Assembly: GCA_036382905.1 (NCBI GenBank)
Contig: DASVPL010000062.1
Span: forward strand, 1-7,854
Direction: 5' to 3'
DNA from: AC-37 sp036382905
GTDB taxonomy: Bacteria; Actinomycetota; Thermoleophilia; Solirubrobacterales; Thermoleophilaceae
DNA: 7,854 bases
The translations under genes and the position numbers were made by a program. Shown piece by piece: positions 1 through 6,061 of this stretch (position 1 is the first letter of the stretch; the number at the start of each line of letters is the position of its first letter). The notes beneath the pieces are model-generated. The model made no database searches. It was not told the DNA's origin and was given only the letters and a program-made list of their open reading frames with translations.

Positions 1-258
1 GTCGCCGTCTCGGCGACCGGCAACGGCGAGGCGATGATGCGAATGGTGGCCGCGCACGAGATCGCATCGCTCGTGCGCCACGCCGGGCTCACGCTCGGCG
101 CGGCCGCGGACCGCGTCATGGCTCTGGACGGTCCCGACGGCGGGCTGATCGCCGTCGGCCGCGACGGCGCGCTCGCGATGCCGTTCACCACGGCCGCCCT
201 CTACCGCGGCTGGGGGCGCGGGGCCGAGCCGGTGCGGACCGGGATCGGGGCGGACTAG
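1..258 (+). CDS. Isoaspartyl peptidase / L-asparaginase (Ntn-hydrolase type), C-terminal fragment
   Basis: Only the last 85 residues are present; the frame is open at base 1 and ends in TAG. The fragment matches the C-terminal half of the plant-type asparaginase/beta-aspartyl peptidase family. It has a SATGNGE stretch (the TGxGE substrate-pocket motif), then an alpha-helical segment with HEIASLVRHAGLTL, then GGLIAVGRDG and MPFTTAALYRGWG near the end, closely paralleling the tail of enterobacterial IaaA. Family members autocleave ahead of a catalytic Thr and hydrolyse isoaspartyl dipeptides or L-asparagine in the cytoplasm. The catalytic Thr should lie upstream, outside the window, so activity cannot be judged. 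The gene converges on the CxxC protein and shares a CTAG at the stops. Family assignment is firm; substrate preference is unknown. Confidence 0.87.
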   Translation, partial: VAVSATGNGEAMMRMVAAHEIASLVRHAGLTLGAAADRVMALDGPDGGLIAVGRDGALAMPFTTAALYRGWGRGAEPVRTGIGAD

Positions 259-779
259 CCGCCGTCGCCGCCGGAGAGCTCTCCGTTCGCGCTCAGCTCG
301 CTGCGCAGCTCCTCGATGCGGTCCCAGTCGAGCTTGCCGCTCGCGACGATCCGTCGCGGCTTCACGAGCAGCGCGCCCTCGTCGGCGTCGAAGTCCTCGT
401 CCTGCGACTGCTCGCCCTCGAGCTTCACGAGCTGGCAGCGCTCGTCAAGGTCCGCGTCGCGCTTGAGCATGTAGCGGTAGAGCCCGTCCTCGTCCGGGAA
501 GACGCTCACGCCGTCGCGGCAGGAGTCGTCGATCTCGCCGCTGCCCTCGCAGGCCGGGCACTCGTCCGTGTAGCGGACCTTGCCGCCGCACGCGGGGCAG
601 TCCGGATCGGCCTGGTCGTCGGTGCAGGACTCGCACTCGTGCTCGGTCTCCCCCGACCCGCCGCACTTGTCGCAGCGGCCCTGCACGGTCCCGCTCCAGG
701 GCTCGGTCTCCTGGTTGTCGGGGTCGAGCATGGCCTCGGGATCGCGATCCCCGGGCTCGACGCGGAAGTAGGTCTCCAT
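255..779 (-). CDS. Small acidic protein with a DnaJ-like four-CxxC zinc-binding region, no J domain
   Basis: A 174-residue protein beginning METYFRVEPG. I do not recognise a named family. The central part carries four CxxC pairs: C36/C39 (CDKCGGSG), C49/C52 (CESC), C61/C64 (CPACGG) and C74/C77 (CPACEGSG). The first and fourth fit the CxxCxGxG signature of the DnaJ cysteine-rich domain, where pairs 1+4 and 2+3 each bind one zinc ion, so two zinc sites are likely. Two more cysteines (C87, C115) follow. There is no J domain, signal peptide or membrane segment, and the rest is rich in Asp and Glu. The ATG is chosen because a TATGCT box lies 8 bases upstream, fitting a leaderless transcript. A role in protein-thiol or chaperone chemistry is only a guess from the zinc motif. 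Confidence 0.8.
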   Translation of the reverse strand: METYFRVEPGDRDPEAMLDPDNQETEPWSGTVQGRCDKCGGSGETEHECESCTDDQADPDCPACGGKVRYTDECPACEGSGEIDDSCRDGVSVFPDEDGLYRYMLKRDADLDERCQLVKLEGEQSQDEDFDADEGALLVKPRRIVASGKLDWDRIEELRSELSANGELSGGDGG

Positions 780-787
780 CGCGGGCG

Positions 788-793
788 AGCATA
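788..793 (-). promoter_or_regulatory. Putative -10 box (TATGCT) of a leaderless promoter
   Basis: Read on the - strand, TATGCT lies exactly 8 bases before the ATG of the CxxC-protein gene. A TANNNT box about 7 bases before the start codon is the usual arrangement for leaderless actinobacterial mRNAs, and no Shine-Dalgarno sequence is visible. No convincing -35 hexamer is seen. If it functions, the CxxC gene is transcribed separately from the operon ending at 832. In such GC-rich DNA an AT-containing hexamer stands out but can still arise by chance. Confidence 0.4.
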
Positions 794-831
794 GGCCCGG
801 CCCCGGGGCACGACCCGGCGCCGCCGCGGCC

Positions 832-1137
832 CTAGGGGACCACGTACCGCACGCGCCCCTCGTCGTCCACCTGCGTCACGGTCGCCTCGGCCTGCTCACC
901 CTCGCGCGAGCCGCGCACCCGGCACTTGAACACGACGCCCTTCCTCTGCTCCACGTCGTCGGGGCATTCGACCGCGACCACGTCGGTCTTCGGGTTGTCC
1001 TTCTCGACGCCGCGCGCGATCCCGCGCTCGACCGGGCGGACGTCGAGGACCTTGGTGTCGTTGTCGTCGTCGCCGCCCCCGCAACCGGCGAGTGCCAGGG
1101 CGGCGAGCGCGGCTGCAGCGGGCACGCGGGGGCTCAC
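832..1137 (-). CDS. DUF4333 domain lipoprotein
   Basis: A 101-residue protein starting at GTG. The N-terminus is a lipoprotein signal peptide: a short positive end, an Ala/Leu-rich core, and a lipobox LAGC with the lipidated cysteine at position 19, followed by a GGGDDDND linker. The remainder fits DUF4333, a small domain common in actinobacterial envelope proteins. It has the paired cysteines C58 (VAVECPDDV) and C72 (VVFKCRV), probably disulphide-bonded, and a C-terminal VTQVDDEGRVRYV strand pair. Its molecular role is unknown. The start overlaps the stop of the upstream GT-C gene as GTGA, indicating translational coupling and placing it last in the operon. The mature protein would sit on the outer face of the membrane, the same side as the GT-C active site. 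Confidence 0.87.
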   Translation of the reverse strand: MSPRVPAAAALAALALAGCGGGDDDNDTKVLDVRPVERGIARGVEKDNPKTDVVAVECPDDVEQRKGVVFKCRVRGSREGEQAEATVTQVDDEGRVRYVVP

Positions 1138-2645
1138 GAGCGCGATGATGGCAGCCGCGCGCGCACCCGGCGCACCCCGCCGAGACCCCCGAGCGCGGCC
1201 GCCGCGGCCAGCGGTCCGTAGGCGGGCACGCCGAGCCGCCCGTCGTAGTTGATCGTCGTCACGGGCACCACGAGGATCGCCAGCGCGATGCCTCCGAGGA
1301 GCAGCGCGCCGCGGCGCTCGCGCCCGCGCAGGACGATCGGGGCGCCGAGCGTGAGGAGGAGCATGATCCCTATCGGCGCGCCCTCCACCGCGGTCACGGC
1401 CTCGTAGTCCTTCAGGAAGCCGAAGAGCGGCGCGCGGTTGCGCACGCCGGGGATCGTCCAGTAGGCGTCGACCGCGTGATAGTTGGTCGGGATCCCGATC
1501 GGGTGGTTCAACAGTCGGCGGTAGTCGCGCGCCGTGGGCGTGTTGCTCGGCCGCCCGAACGCGTCGGGCACGACATAGCGGGCGAAGTCGCGCGCGGCGG
1601 CGTCGAGCCAGTCGAGCGGCTGGGCGAGCGCGGCGCGGCGCGCGAACAGCGAGATCCGCTCGACCGTGGCGCGCGGGACCTCATCCTCTGGATAGCCGAG
1701 CTCGGTGGCGGCCGGGCCGGTGAAGATGTACCACTGCGGCGCGCGGCGCTCGTGCGGCGGGGTGCGGTCGCAGAGCACCTCGGTGCCGGCCGGCTCGTCG
1801 AAGCGCTCGCAGTCGGCGAAGCTCGACACGCGCCCGTAGAAGTTGTAGGCGCCGGTGCGCGCGAACGACCAGCGCTCCGTCCCGGCGTGGGCGGCCAACA
1901 GATAGCCGAGCAGCACGAGGCCGCCCGCCACGGCGGCCACTCCGGCGTGCAGGGCTCGCTCGCGCCGGCGGGTCGATGGCACGAGCAGCATCCAGGCCGC
2001 GAGCAGGGGCACGAGCACCAGCCCGGCTATTCGCACGGTGGCGGCCAGGCCGAGCAGCAGCCCGGCGGCGGCCGTCCAGCCGAACGCGGCCCCGTCGAGG
2101 CAGCGCACGCCTGCGTACAGCGCGGCGGCGGTGAGGAAGGTGTAGAGCGACTCGGTGAGGACGGCGTGCTCGAACAGCACGTGGTCGCCGCCGAGCAGCA
2201 CCACGGCGGCGGGCACGAGCCCGAGCCACGCGGGTCCGCCGCAACGGCGCACGGCGGCGAACAGGAGCAGCGCGGTGGCCACGCCGAGCAGGTGCTGGAC
2301 CACCACCACGAACGACAGGTGGTCGGTGAACGCGTGCAGCGCGCGCAGGAACAGCGGGTAGCCGACCGTGCGGAACGGGTCCGCCCAGAGGTCGCCGTCG
2401 GCGCCGAGCGCGTACTCGCGCGTGTCGGGGTAGCCGATGAAGGCGGGCCGGTACGCGTACATGGCGACCACGCGCAGGGCGATCCCGCCGGCGAGGAGCA
2501 GCGCGAGCCCGGCGAGCGCGATGCGCTCGGGGCGGCCGAGACCGTCCCAGCGCGCCCGTGCGCGCGCGGCGATCCTCAAGCGCCGCGGCCGCGGGTGAAG
2601 CGCAGCCGCACGAGCGTCCAGACCGCGGGCAACCCGTCGCGCCAC
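1134..2645 (-). CDS. Polytopic GT-C-fold-like membrane glycosyltransferase
   Basis: Up to 503 residues. About ten hydrophobic helices are visible: roughly 43-63, 112-133, 138-153, 163-183, 188-205, 208-224, 235-252, 424-440, 447-463 and 474-490. The first extracytoplasmic loop has YPDTREY, whose Asp (D74) sits where GT-C enzymes (PMT/ArnT/GT39-like) keep the catalytic Asp. Near the C-terminus, INYDGRLGVPAYGPL resembles their conserved RYxxPxxP region. A soluble extracytoplasmic stretch (about 255-420) contains C279 and C292, a possible disulphide. Such enzymes use polyprenyl-phosphate sugars, fitting the GT2 gene directly upstream; the acceptor is unknown. The start is uncertain. The GTG at 2645 gives a 70-base overlap with GT2 and an Arg-rich N-terminus. 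A TTG at 2579, overlapping the GT2 stop as TTGA, would give 481 residues and is an attractive alternative. Confidence 0.82.
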   Translation of the reverse strand: MARRVARGLDARAAALHPRPRRLRIAARARARWDGLGRPERIALAGLALLLAGGIALRVVAMYAYRPAFIGYPDTREYALGADGDLWADPFRTVGYPLFLRALHAFTDHLSFVVVVQHLLGVATALLLFAAVRRCGGPAWLGLVPAAVVLLGGDHVLFEHAVLTESLYTFLTAAALYAGVRCLDGAAFGWTAAAGLLLGLAATVRIAGLVLVPLLAAWMLLVPSTRRRERALHAGVAAVAGGLVLLGYLLAAHAGTERWSFARTGAYNFYGRVSSFADCERFDEPAGTEVLCDRTPPHERRAPQWYIFTGPAATELGYPEDEVPRATVERISLFARRAALAQPLDWLDAAARDFARYVVPDAFGRPSNTPTARDYRRLLNHPIGIPTNYHAVDAYWTIPGVRNRAPLFGFLKDYEAVTAVEGAPIGIMLLLTLGAPIVLRGRERRGALLLGGIALAILVVPVTTINYDGRLGVPAYGPLAAAAALGGLGGVRRVRARLPSSRS

Positions 2646-3340
2646 GAGATCTTCTTACCCTCCTCGGGCGTGCGGCCGTAGTAGGCGATCGGGATCTGGT
2701 AGAGCCGCAGCTTGCGGCGGAGGATTTCGGACGTGATCTCGGGCTCGATCCGGAAGTCGCTCTCCTCGAGCGTGAGGCTGCGGATGATCTCGCCGCGGAA
2801 CGCCTTGTAGCCGGTCTCCATGTCGGTGAGCGTGGTGTTCCAGAGGACGTTGGTGATCAGCGCGAGGATGCGGTTGCCGACCAGGTGCCAGAACATGTAC
2901 GCGCGCTGCGGCCGCCCGCCGGTGAGGCGCGAGCCGTAGACCACGTCGGCGTACCCCTGGACGATCGGGCGGATGAGGTCCACCACGTCGGCGGGGTCGT
3001 ACTCCATGTCGGCGTCCTGGATCACGACGATGTCGCCGGTCGTGTGCGGCAGCGCGCTGCGCACCGCCGCGCCCTTGCCGGAGTTGCGCCCGTGGCGGAT
3101 CGCGGTGAGGCCGTGGCTCTCGGCCCAGCTCGCGAGGATCTCGGGGGTGCGGTCGCTCGACGCGTCGTCGACGGCGATCACCTCGGCGCGCAGCGGCAGC
3201 GCGTACACGCGCCGGAGCACGTCCTCGATGTTCGCCGCCTCGTTGTACGCCGGTACTACGAAGCTGACGACGGGGTCGGGGTCGGTCGGGGTGATGCGGT
3301 CGCTGAGGACGCCCGACCTGTCTGTCGTCTCCCCCGGCAT
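2576..3340 (-). CDS. GT2 family glycosyltransferase, polyprenyl-phosphate mannose/glucose synthase type (DPM1-like)
   Basis: A 254-residue GT-A enzyme. Diagnostic motifs run in order: VVPAYNE (29-35), VDDASSDRT (57-65), the RNSGKGAAV loop (85-93), the metal-binding QDADMEYDP (108-116, DxD at D109/D111), then LTDMETGYKAFR, EPEITSEI and the EGKKISWRDG element near 228-237 typical of dolichyl-phosphate mannose synthases. It should move mannose or glucose from GDP-Man or UDP-Glc onto a polyprenyl phosphate at the cytoplasmic face. There are no C-terminal membrane helices, so it resembles soluble DPM1 types rather than GtrB. The ATG at 3340 is the only reasonable start, with a 23-base gap after the F420 enzyme gene; no strong Shine-Dalgarno is seen. 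The downstream GT-C gene is its likely functional partner. The sugar cannot be told from sequence alone. Confidence 0.92.
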   Translation of the reverse strand: MPGETTDRSGVLSDRITPTDPDPVVSFVVPAYNEAANIEDVLRRVYALPLRAEVIAVDDASSDRTPEILASWAESHGLTAIRHGRNSGKGAAVRSALPHTTGDIVVIQDADMEYDPADVVDLIRPIVQGYADVVYGSRLTGGRPQRAYMFWHLVGNRILALITNVLWNTTLTDMETGYKAFRGEIIRSLTLEESDFRIEPEITSEILRRKLRLYQIPIAYYGRTPEEGKKISWRDGLPAVWTLVRLRFTRGRGA

Positions 3341-3363
3341 CGGCGCGGGCGAAGGGTAGGGCT

Positions 3364-3780
3364 TCAGCTGGCGTCGAGGTCGATGCGGATGGTGAGGTGC
3401 TCGGTGCCCATGAGGCGGACCATCGAGTCGTTGGCGGCGCGGCCGAGAATGCGCATGCGCTCGAGCGGGTCGTCGTCCGGAAGGACGTGGGCGGTGCCGC
3501 TGTACCAGCGCCGGCCGACCTTCACGCGCACGCGCGGGTCGGCCTCGATGTTCTTCACGTAGGCGGCGCGGCGACCATGCTCGGTCACGATCCAGAAGTG
3601 GCCGTCGCGCAGGCCGTTGCCCACGGGGGTGCGGCGCGGCTCGCCGGACTTGCGCCCGGTGGTCTCGAGCAGGGCCACGCTCTTGGGCGCGATCCCGCGG
3701 TCGAGCATGAACCGCACGCCCGGGTTGAAGAGCTTCGTGGAGACGAAGGTGCTGAGCTTGTGCTTGCGCTCGGAGGCCAT
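3364..3780 (-). CDS. Deazaflavin (F420)-dependent nitroreductase-family protein (Ddn-like)
   Basis: 138 residues, the normal size for the small split-beta-barrel Ddn/FDOR-A family. The hallmark is LETTGRKSGEPRRTPVG (39-55), which lines the F420 phosphate/polyglutamate site in this family. It is followed by FWIVTEHGR, AAYVKNIEADPRVRVKVGRR and WYSGTAHVL, all family-typical. The N-terminus (KLFNPGVRFMLDRG) is the amphipathic helix often seen before the barrel, which may touch the membrane. Such proteins use reduced F420 to reduce quinones, enones or nitro compounds; the natural substrate here is unknown. The start lies 4 bases after the HAD stop, with GAGGG just ahead of the ATG as a modest ribosome site, so it is probably co-translated. 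F420 use supports an actinobacterial host. Confidence 0.92.
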   Translation of the reverse strand: MASERKHKLSTFVSTKLFNPGVRFMLDRGIAPKSVALLETTGRKSGEPRRTPVGNGLRDGHFWIVTEHGRRAAYVKNIEADPRVRVKVGRRWYSGTAHVLPDDDPLERMRILGRAANDSMVRLMGTEHLTIRIDLDAS

Positions 3781-3784
3781 GCCC

Positions 3785-4480
3785 TCAGTGGTTCCCCAGG
3801 ACGGCGTCGACTACGCGCTCGGTGTCGGACAGGTCGGGGAGGACCGCGTCGGCGCCCGCATCGGCGAGCGCCTGCTCGTCGTACGGCCCGGTCGCGACGC
3901 CGACCGCCCGGGCGCCGCCCTCGCGCGCGGCGACCACGTCGAGCGGGGTGTCGCCGATGAGGACGACGCTCGCGGGGTCGATCCGGGCGTGGTGCGCGCG
4001 CTCCGCGCGGGCGCGGGCGATCGCCACGAGCTCCCCGCGCACGCGATGGTCGGAGCCGTAGCCGCCGCAGCCGAACTCGAGCCAGCGCGCGAGTCCGAAC
4101 GGCTTCAGCTTGAGCATCGCGTTGCGCTCGACGTTGCCGGTCAGGAGCGATTGGATCACGCCGGGCTCGCCGTGCAGGCGCTCGAGCGCCTCGGACGTGC
4201 CGGGCAGCGCGCGGCCGATCCGCTCGAGCTCGTCGAGGCGGGCGGCCATTGCGGCGACGAGCGCCTCCTCGAAGTCGTCCAGCAGTGTCTCGGGCGCGGC
4301 CTCGACGCCCTCGGTCTCGAACATGTCGTAGGCGATCTCGAGGTCGGTGCGGCCGGCGAACGGGACGATGGTCGTTGGCGTGTGGCCGATTACTTGTTCG
4401 AACGCCTCGAAGAAGGCGTCGCGGCCCAGCTTCGCCGAGTCGACGAGCGTGCCGTCTATGTCCCAGAGGACGAGCTTCAT
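3785..4480 (-). CDS. HAD-superfamily phosphatase, phosphoglycolate-phosphatase-like
   Basis: 231 residues from the ATG at 4480. All HAD motifs are present: motif I DIDGTLVDS with nucleophile D7 and acid/base D9; motif II LLTGN (T114); a Lys near KLKPFGL (K124/K126) for motif III; and motif IV IGDTPLD (D177, D181). A helical cap (about residues 15-90) follows motif I, as in the subfamily I (Gph/PGMB-like) enzymes. It should be a cytoplasmic Mg-dependent phosphatase acting on a small phosphorylated metabolite; the substrate cannot be deduced. The frame stays open upstream to 4636, but that extension is Pro/Arg-rich, lies inside the VOC gene and precedes the natural MKLVLWDIDGT start. The ATG overlaps the VOC stop as ATGA, suggesting coupled translation. 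Confidence 0.92.
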   Translation of the reverse strand: MKLVLWDIDGTLVDSAKLGRDAFFEAFEQVIGHTPTTIVPFAGRTDLEIAYDMFETEGVEAAPETLLDDFEEALVAAMAARLDELERIGRALPGTSEALERLHGEPGVIQSLLTGNVERNAMLKLKPFGLARWLEFGCGGYGSDHRVRGELVAIARARAERAHHARIDPASVVLIGDTPLDVVAAREGGARAVGVATGPYDEQALADAGADAVLPDLSDTERVVDAVLGNH

Positions 4481-5109
4481 CCCGACATGAAAGCGCAGCC
4501 GAACGACAGGCCGGCGCTCTTGCGGAGGGTGGCGATGCGGCGGCCCGGCTGGACGGCGTCGCGGGGCTCGCCGAGGCGGTCGCCGAGCAGGCGCTGGGTC
4601 TGGTCGAGGGAGTCCACGAGGAAGGCGAGCCCCCACAGGCGCGCTGGGGCATCCGGCGGTACCGGGGATCCGGGCGGGGCCTCGACCACCTCGAGGATCG
4701 ACTCGCCGAGGCGGAAGAAGGCTTGGAAGCCGCCGCCCGCGGGAGTTGGCTCGTCGCGCAGGCGGCGCAGGTCGAGGCCGGCGGCCTCGAGCGCCGCGAC
4801 GGTGCGGGCGCGGTCGGGTGTGAAGGCGACCACGTGATCTATGCGGAGAGCGCCGTTGGGGTGCGGGGCGCGAGACGCGACGCGCGGGTCCGGTGCACCG
4901 GTCGCGGCGGTGGTCGGGAGCCCGTCGAGCTCCGTGCCGGCGATCCCGCGCAGTGACCAGCCGACGAGCCCCTTCCCGGCCTCGCGCCCCGCGAGCCGCA
5001 CGTCGATCGACCCGATGCGGCAGGTTTCACCATCCACGCGAAAGCCGGCCTCGGCCCAGGCCTGCGGCGGGTCGGCGACGGTGATCGACTCGATCGTGAC
5101 CGGGGTCAT
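4477..5109 (-). CDS. VOC/glyoxalase-like domain protein
   Basis: 210 residues from the ATG at 5109. The second half has the vicinal-oxygen-chelate pattern: LRIDHVVAFTPDRART (H92 in the usual metal-ligand position), a helix AALEAAGLDLRRLRDE, a strand GGGFQAFFRLGESILEVVE (E140 or E143 as second ligand), then WGLAFLVDSLDQTQ and a final LSFGCAFMSG. The last module lacks the second His and Glu expected in a full metal site, so catalytic metal binding may need a dimer or be lost. The first 65 residues (TIESITVADP...) look like a diverged N-terminal module. Function is unknown; VOC proteins include lyases, isomerases, dioxygenases and binding proteins. An open frame continues upstream to 5403, but that part is antisense to the thioesterase gene. 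It is first in the proposed operon, with a palindrome ending one base before its start. Confidence 0.8.
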   Translation of the reverse strand: MTPVTIESITVADPPQAWAEAGFRVDGETCRIGSIDVRLAGREAGKGLVGWSLRGIAGTELDGLPTTAATGAPDPRVASRAPHPNGALRIDHVVAFTPDRARTVAALEAAGLDLRRLRDEPTPAGGGFQAFFRLGESILEVVEAPPGSPVPPDAPARLWGLAFLVDSLDQTQRLLGDRLGEPRDAVQPGRRIATLRKSAGLSFGCAFMSG

Positions 5110-5110
5110 C

Positions 5111-5124
5111 TGTGGTGCACCACA
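5111..5124. promoter_or_regulatory. Perfect 14-bp palindrome in a divergent promoter region (possible operator)
   Basis: TGTGGTGCACCACA is exactly self-complementary. It lies in the 54-base space between the divergent VOC and thioesterase genes. It ends one base before the VOC ATG and lies about 24 bases upstream of the TAGGAT box of the thioesterase gene. A dimeric regulator bound here could block the VOC operon start and influence the opposite promoter. No regulator gene is present in the window, and the motif matches no operator I can name. Confidence 0.45.
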
Positions 5125-5147
5125 CGGGCATCTTCGCCGCTCGCCCT

Positions 5148-5153
5148 TAGGAT
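5148..5153 (+). promoter_or_regulatory. Putative -10 box (TAGGAT) for the thioesterase gene
   Basis: TAGGAT fits the TANNNT actinobacterial -10 consensus and stands 10 bases before the GTG start, so the transcript would have almost no leader. No Shine-Dalgarno is present. The region 17-19 bases upstream has no recognisable -35 hexamer and directly adjoins the palindrome at 5111-5124. Confidence 0.4.
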
Positions 5154-5163
5154 CGCCCGTCCC

Positions 5164-5976
5164 GTGCCCGACGCGACCGAGTTCGACCGAGCCACCGCCG
5201 TCCGCGCGACGGGCGACGGGGTCTACGAGGCGGCGGTCGACGAGCGCTGGAACGTGATGCGCGGCCCGCACGGCGGCTACATCGCGGCGATGCTCCTCCG
5301 CGCGCTCACCGACGCGGTCGGCGACGAGGCGCGGGTGCCGCGCTCGCTCACGGTCTACTACCCGGCCGCGCCGAAGCACGGGCCGGTGACGATCCGCTGC
5401 CAAGTCGAGCGGGCGGGCCGGTCGATGACCACCGTGTCAGCGCGGCTCGAGCAGGACGGGAAGGCGGCGGCGCTGGCCGTGGCGGCGTTCTCGGCCGAGT
5501 GGCCGCGGACGGTCGAGTTCGACGACACCCAGCGACCCGAGGTGCCCGAGCCCGAGGCGATCGAGCCGCTCGACCGCGGCGGGCGGGTCCCGCCGTTCAC
5601 CCGCTACTTCGACTTCCGCCCAGCCGTCGGCGAGCGGTGGTTCTCGGGTGCCGAGCGGGCGCTGAGCGGCGGCTGGATGCGGCTGAACGACGACCATGCG
5701 CTGGACGGGCCCCTGGTCGCCGCGTTGGCCGACGCCTGGCCGCCGGCGATCTTCCCGGTGGCGACGGACTTCGTGGCGGCGCCGACGATCGAGCTGACCG
5801 TGCACTTCCGCGCCGCGCTGCCGGTCGCGGGCGACTGGGTCCTCGGCCTGTTCGAGTCGAAGGTCGGCCGCGACGGTTTCTTCGAGGAGGACGGCACGCT
5901 CTGGACCCGCTCCGGAGACCTGATCGCCCAGTCCCGCCAGCTCGCGCTGGCGATCGACATGGGCGCGGCGTCGTAG
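5164..5976 (+). CDS. Acyl-CoA thioesterase, double-hotdog (TesB/4HBT_3-like)
   Basis: 270 residues from a GTG; the next in-frame Met falls inside the first conserved motif, so the GTG is the natural start. The N-terminal hotdog (about 20-112) has ERWNVMRGPHGGYIAAMLLR with the HGGY helix start that packs over the acyl pocket, then SLTVYYPAAP and VSARLEQDGK strands. The C-terminal hotdog (about 140-265) has GGWMRLND, the helix LVAALADAWPP, the strand APTIELTVHF, and GTLWTRSGDLIAQSRQLAL, the usual end of TesB-like proteins. The enzyme should hydrolyse acyl-CoA thioesters in the cytoplasm; chain-length preference is not visible. It is divergent from the VOC operon and convergent with the sigma-fusion gene. 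It probably stands alone, with an imperfect hairpin 35 bases after its stop. Confidence 0.88.
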   Translation: MPDATEFDRATAVRATGDGVYEAAVDERWNVMRGPHGGYIAAMLLRALTDAVGDEARVPRSLTVYYPAAPKHGPVTIRCQVERAGRSMTTVSARLEQDGKAAALAVAAFSAEWPRTVEFDDTQRPEVPEPEAIEPLDRGGRVPPFTRYFDFRPAVGERWFSGAERALSGGWMRLNDDHALDGPLVAALADAWPPAIFPVATDFVAAPTIELTVHFRAALPVAGDWVLGLFESKVGRDGFFEEDGTLWTRSGDLIAQSRQLALAIDMGAAS

Positions 5977-6011
5977 GCGCGCCGCTCCGCGCGAGGTGCC
6001 CGCGCGACCCG

Positions 6012-6048
6012 AAGTCAAATGCGTCCCGAATAGGGACGTTTCTGACTT
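6012..6048. repeat. Imperfect inverted repeat / hairpin between convergent genes
   Basis: Outer arms AAGTCA and TGACTT and inner arms CGTCCC and GGGACG pair perfectly around a GAATA loop, all centred on 6030. Of the four positions between the arms, one is an A-T pair and one a G-T wobble, giving a stem of up to 16 positions with two mismatches. It occupies the 85-base space between the thioesterase and sigma-fusion genes. It is noticeably AT-richer than its surroundings. There is no T-tract on either side, so it is not a standard intrinsic terminator, though it could stop transcription from both directions or be a copy of a dispersed intergenic repeat. Confidence 0.6.
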
Positions 6049-6061
6049 ACCCCTCGCCGCG

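Larger units (their letters stand above)
832..5109 (-). other. Predicted six-gene operon (VOC, HAD, Ddn-like, GT2, GT-C, DUF4333)
   Basis: Six same-strand genes have junctions of ATGA overlap, 4-base gap, 23-base gap, a GT2/GT-C overlap (TTGA or 70 bases depending on the start) and GTGA overlap. No space exists for internal terminators. The likely promoter region is 5110-5163, shared with the divergent thioesterase gene. Co-transcription is inferred from spacing only; the products do not form one textbook pathway. Confidence 0.7.

Noticed and set aside
780..831. GCCCCGGGGC palindrome (800-809) as an operon terminator
   Set aside because: It has no loop and no T-tract, and short C/G palindromes are expected in DNA of this composition.
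1476..2681. 401-codon open frame on the + strand opposite the GT-C gene
   Set aside because: His/Glu/Arg-rich with no recognisable domain; it is the antisense shadow of a GC-rich gene with clear GT-C features.
2558..3562. 334-codon open frame on the + strand opposite GT2 and the Ddn-like gene
   Set aside because: It crosses two well-supported - strand genes and shows only composition-driven residues.
4481..4636. N-terminal extension of the HAD gene by 52 codons
   Set aside because: The extension is Pro/Arg-rich, lies within the VOC coding region, and the HAD fold begins at MKLVLWDIDGT with an ATGA overlap.
3585..4652. 355-codon - strand frame overlapping the HAD gene
   Set aside because: Almost entirely Arg/Ala/Pro; the overlapping frame has every HAD motif, so this is an out-of-frame reading.
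3617..4837. 406-codon + strand frame opposite HAD and VOC
   Set aside because: No domain, and it runs across gene boundaries of the opposite strand; a shadow.
5110..5403. N-terminal extension of the VOC gene by 98 codons
   Set aside because: It would be antisense to the thioesterase N-terminus and is Arg/Asp-rich without motif; the ATG at 5109 starts the domain-like part.
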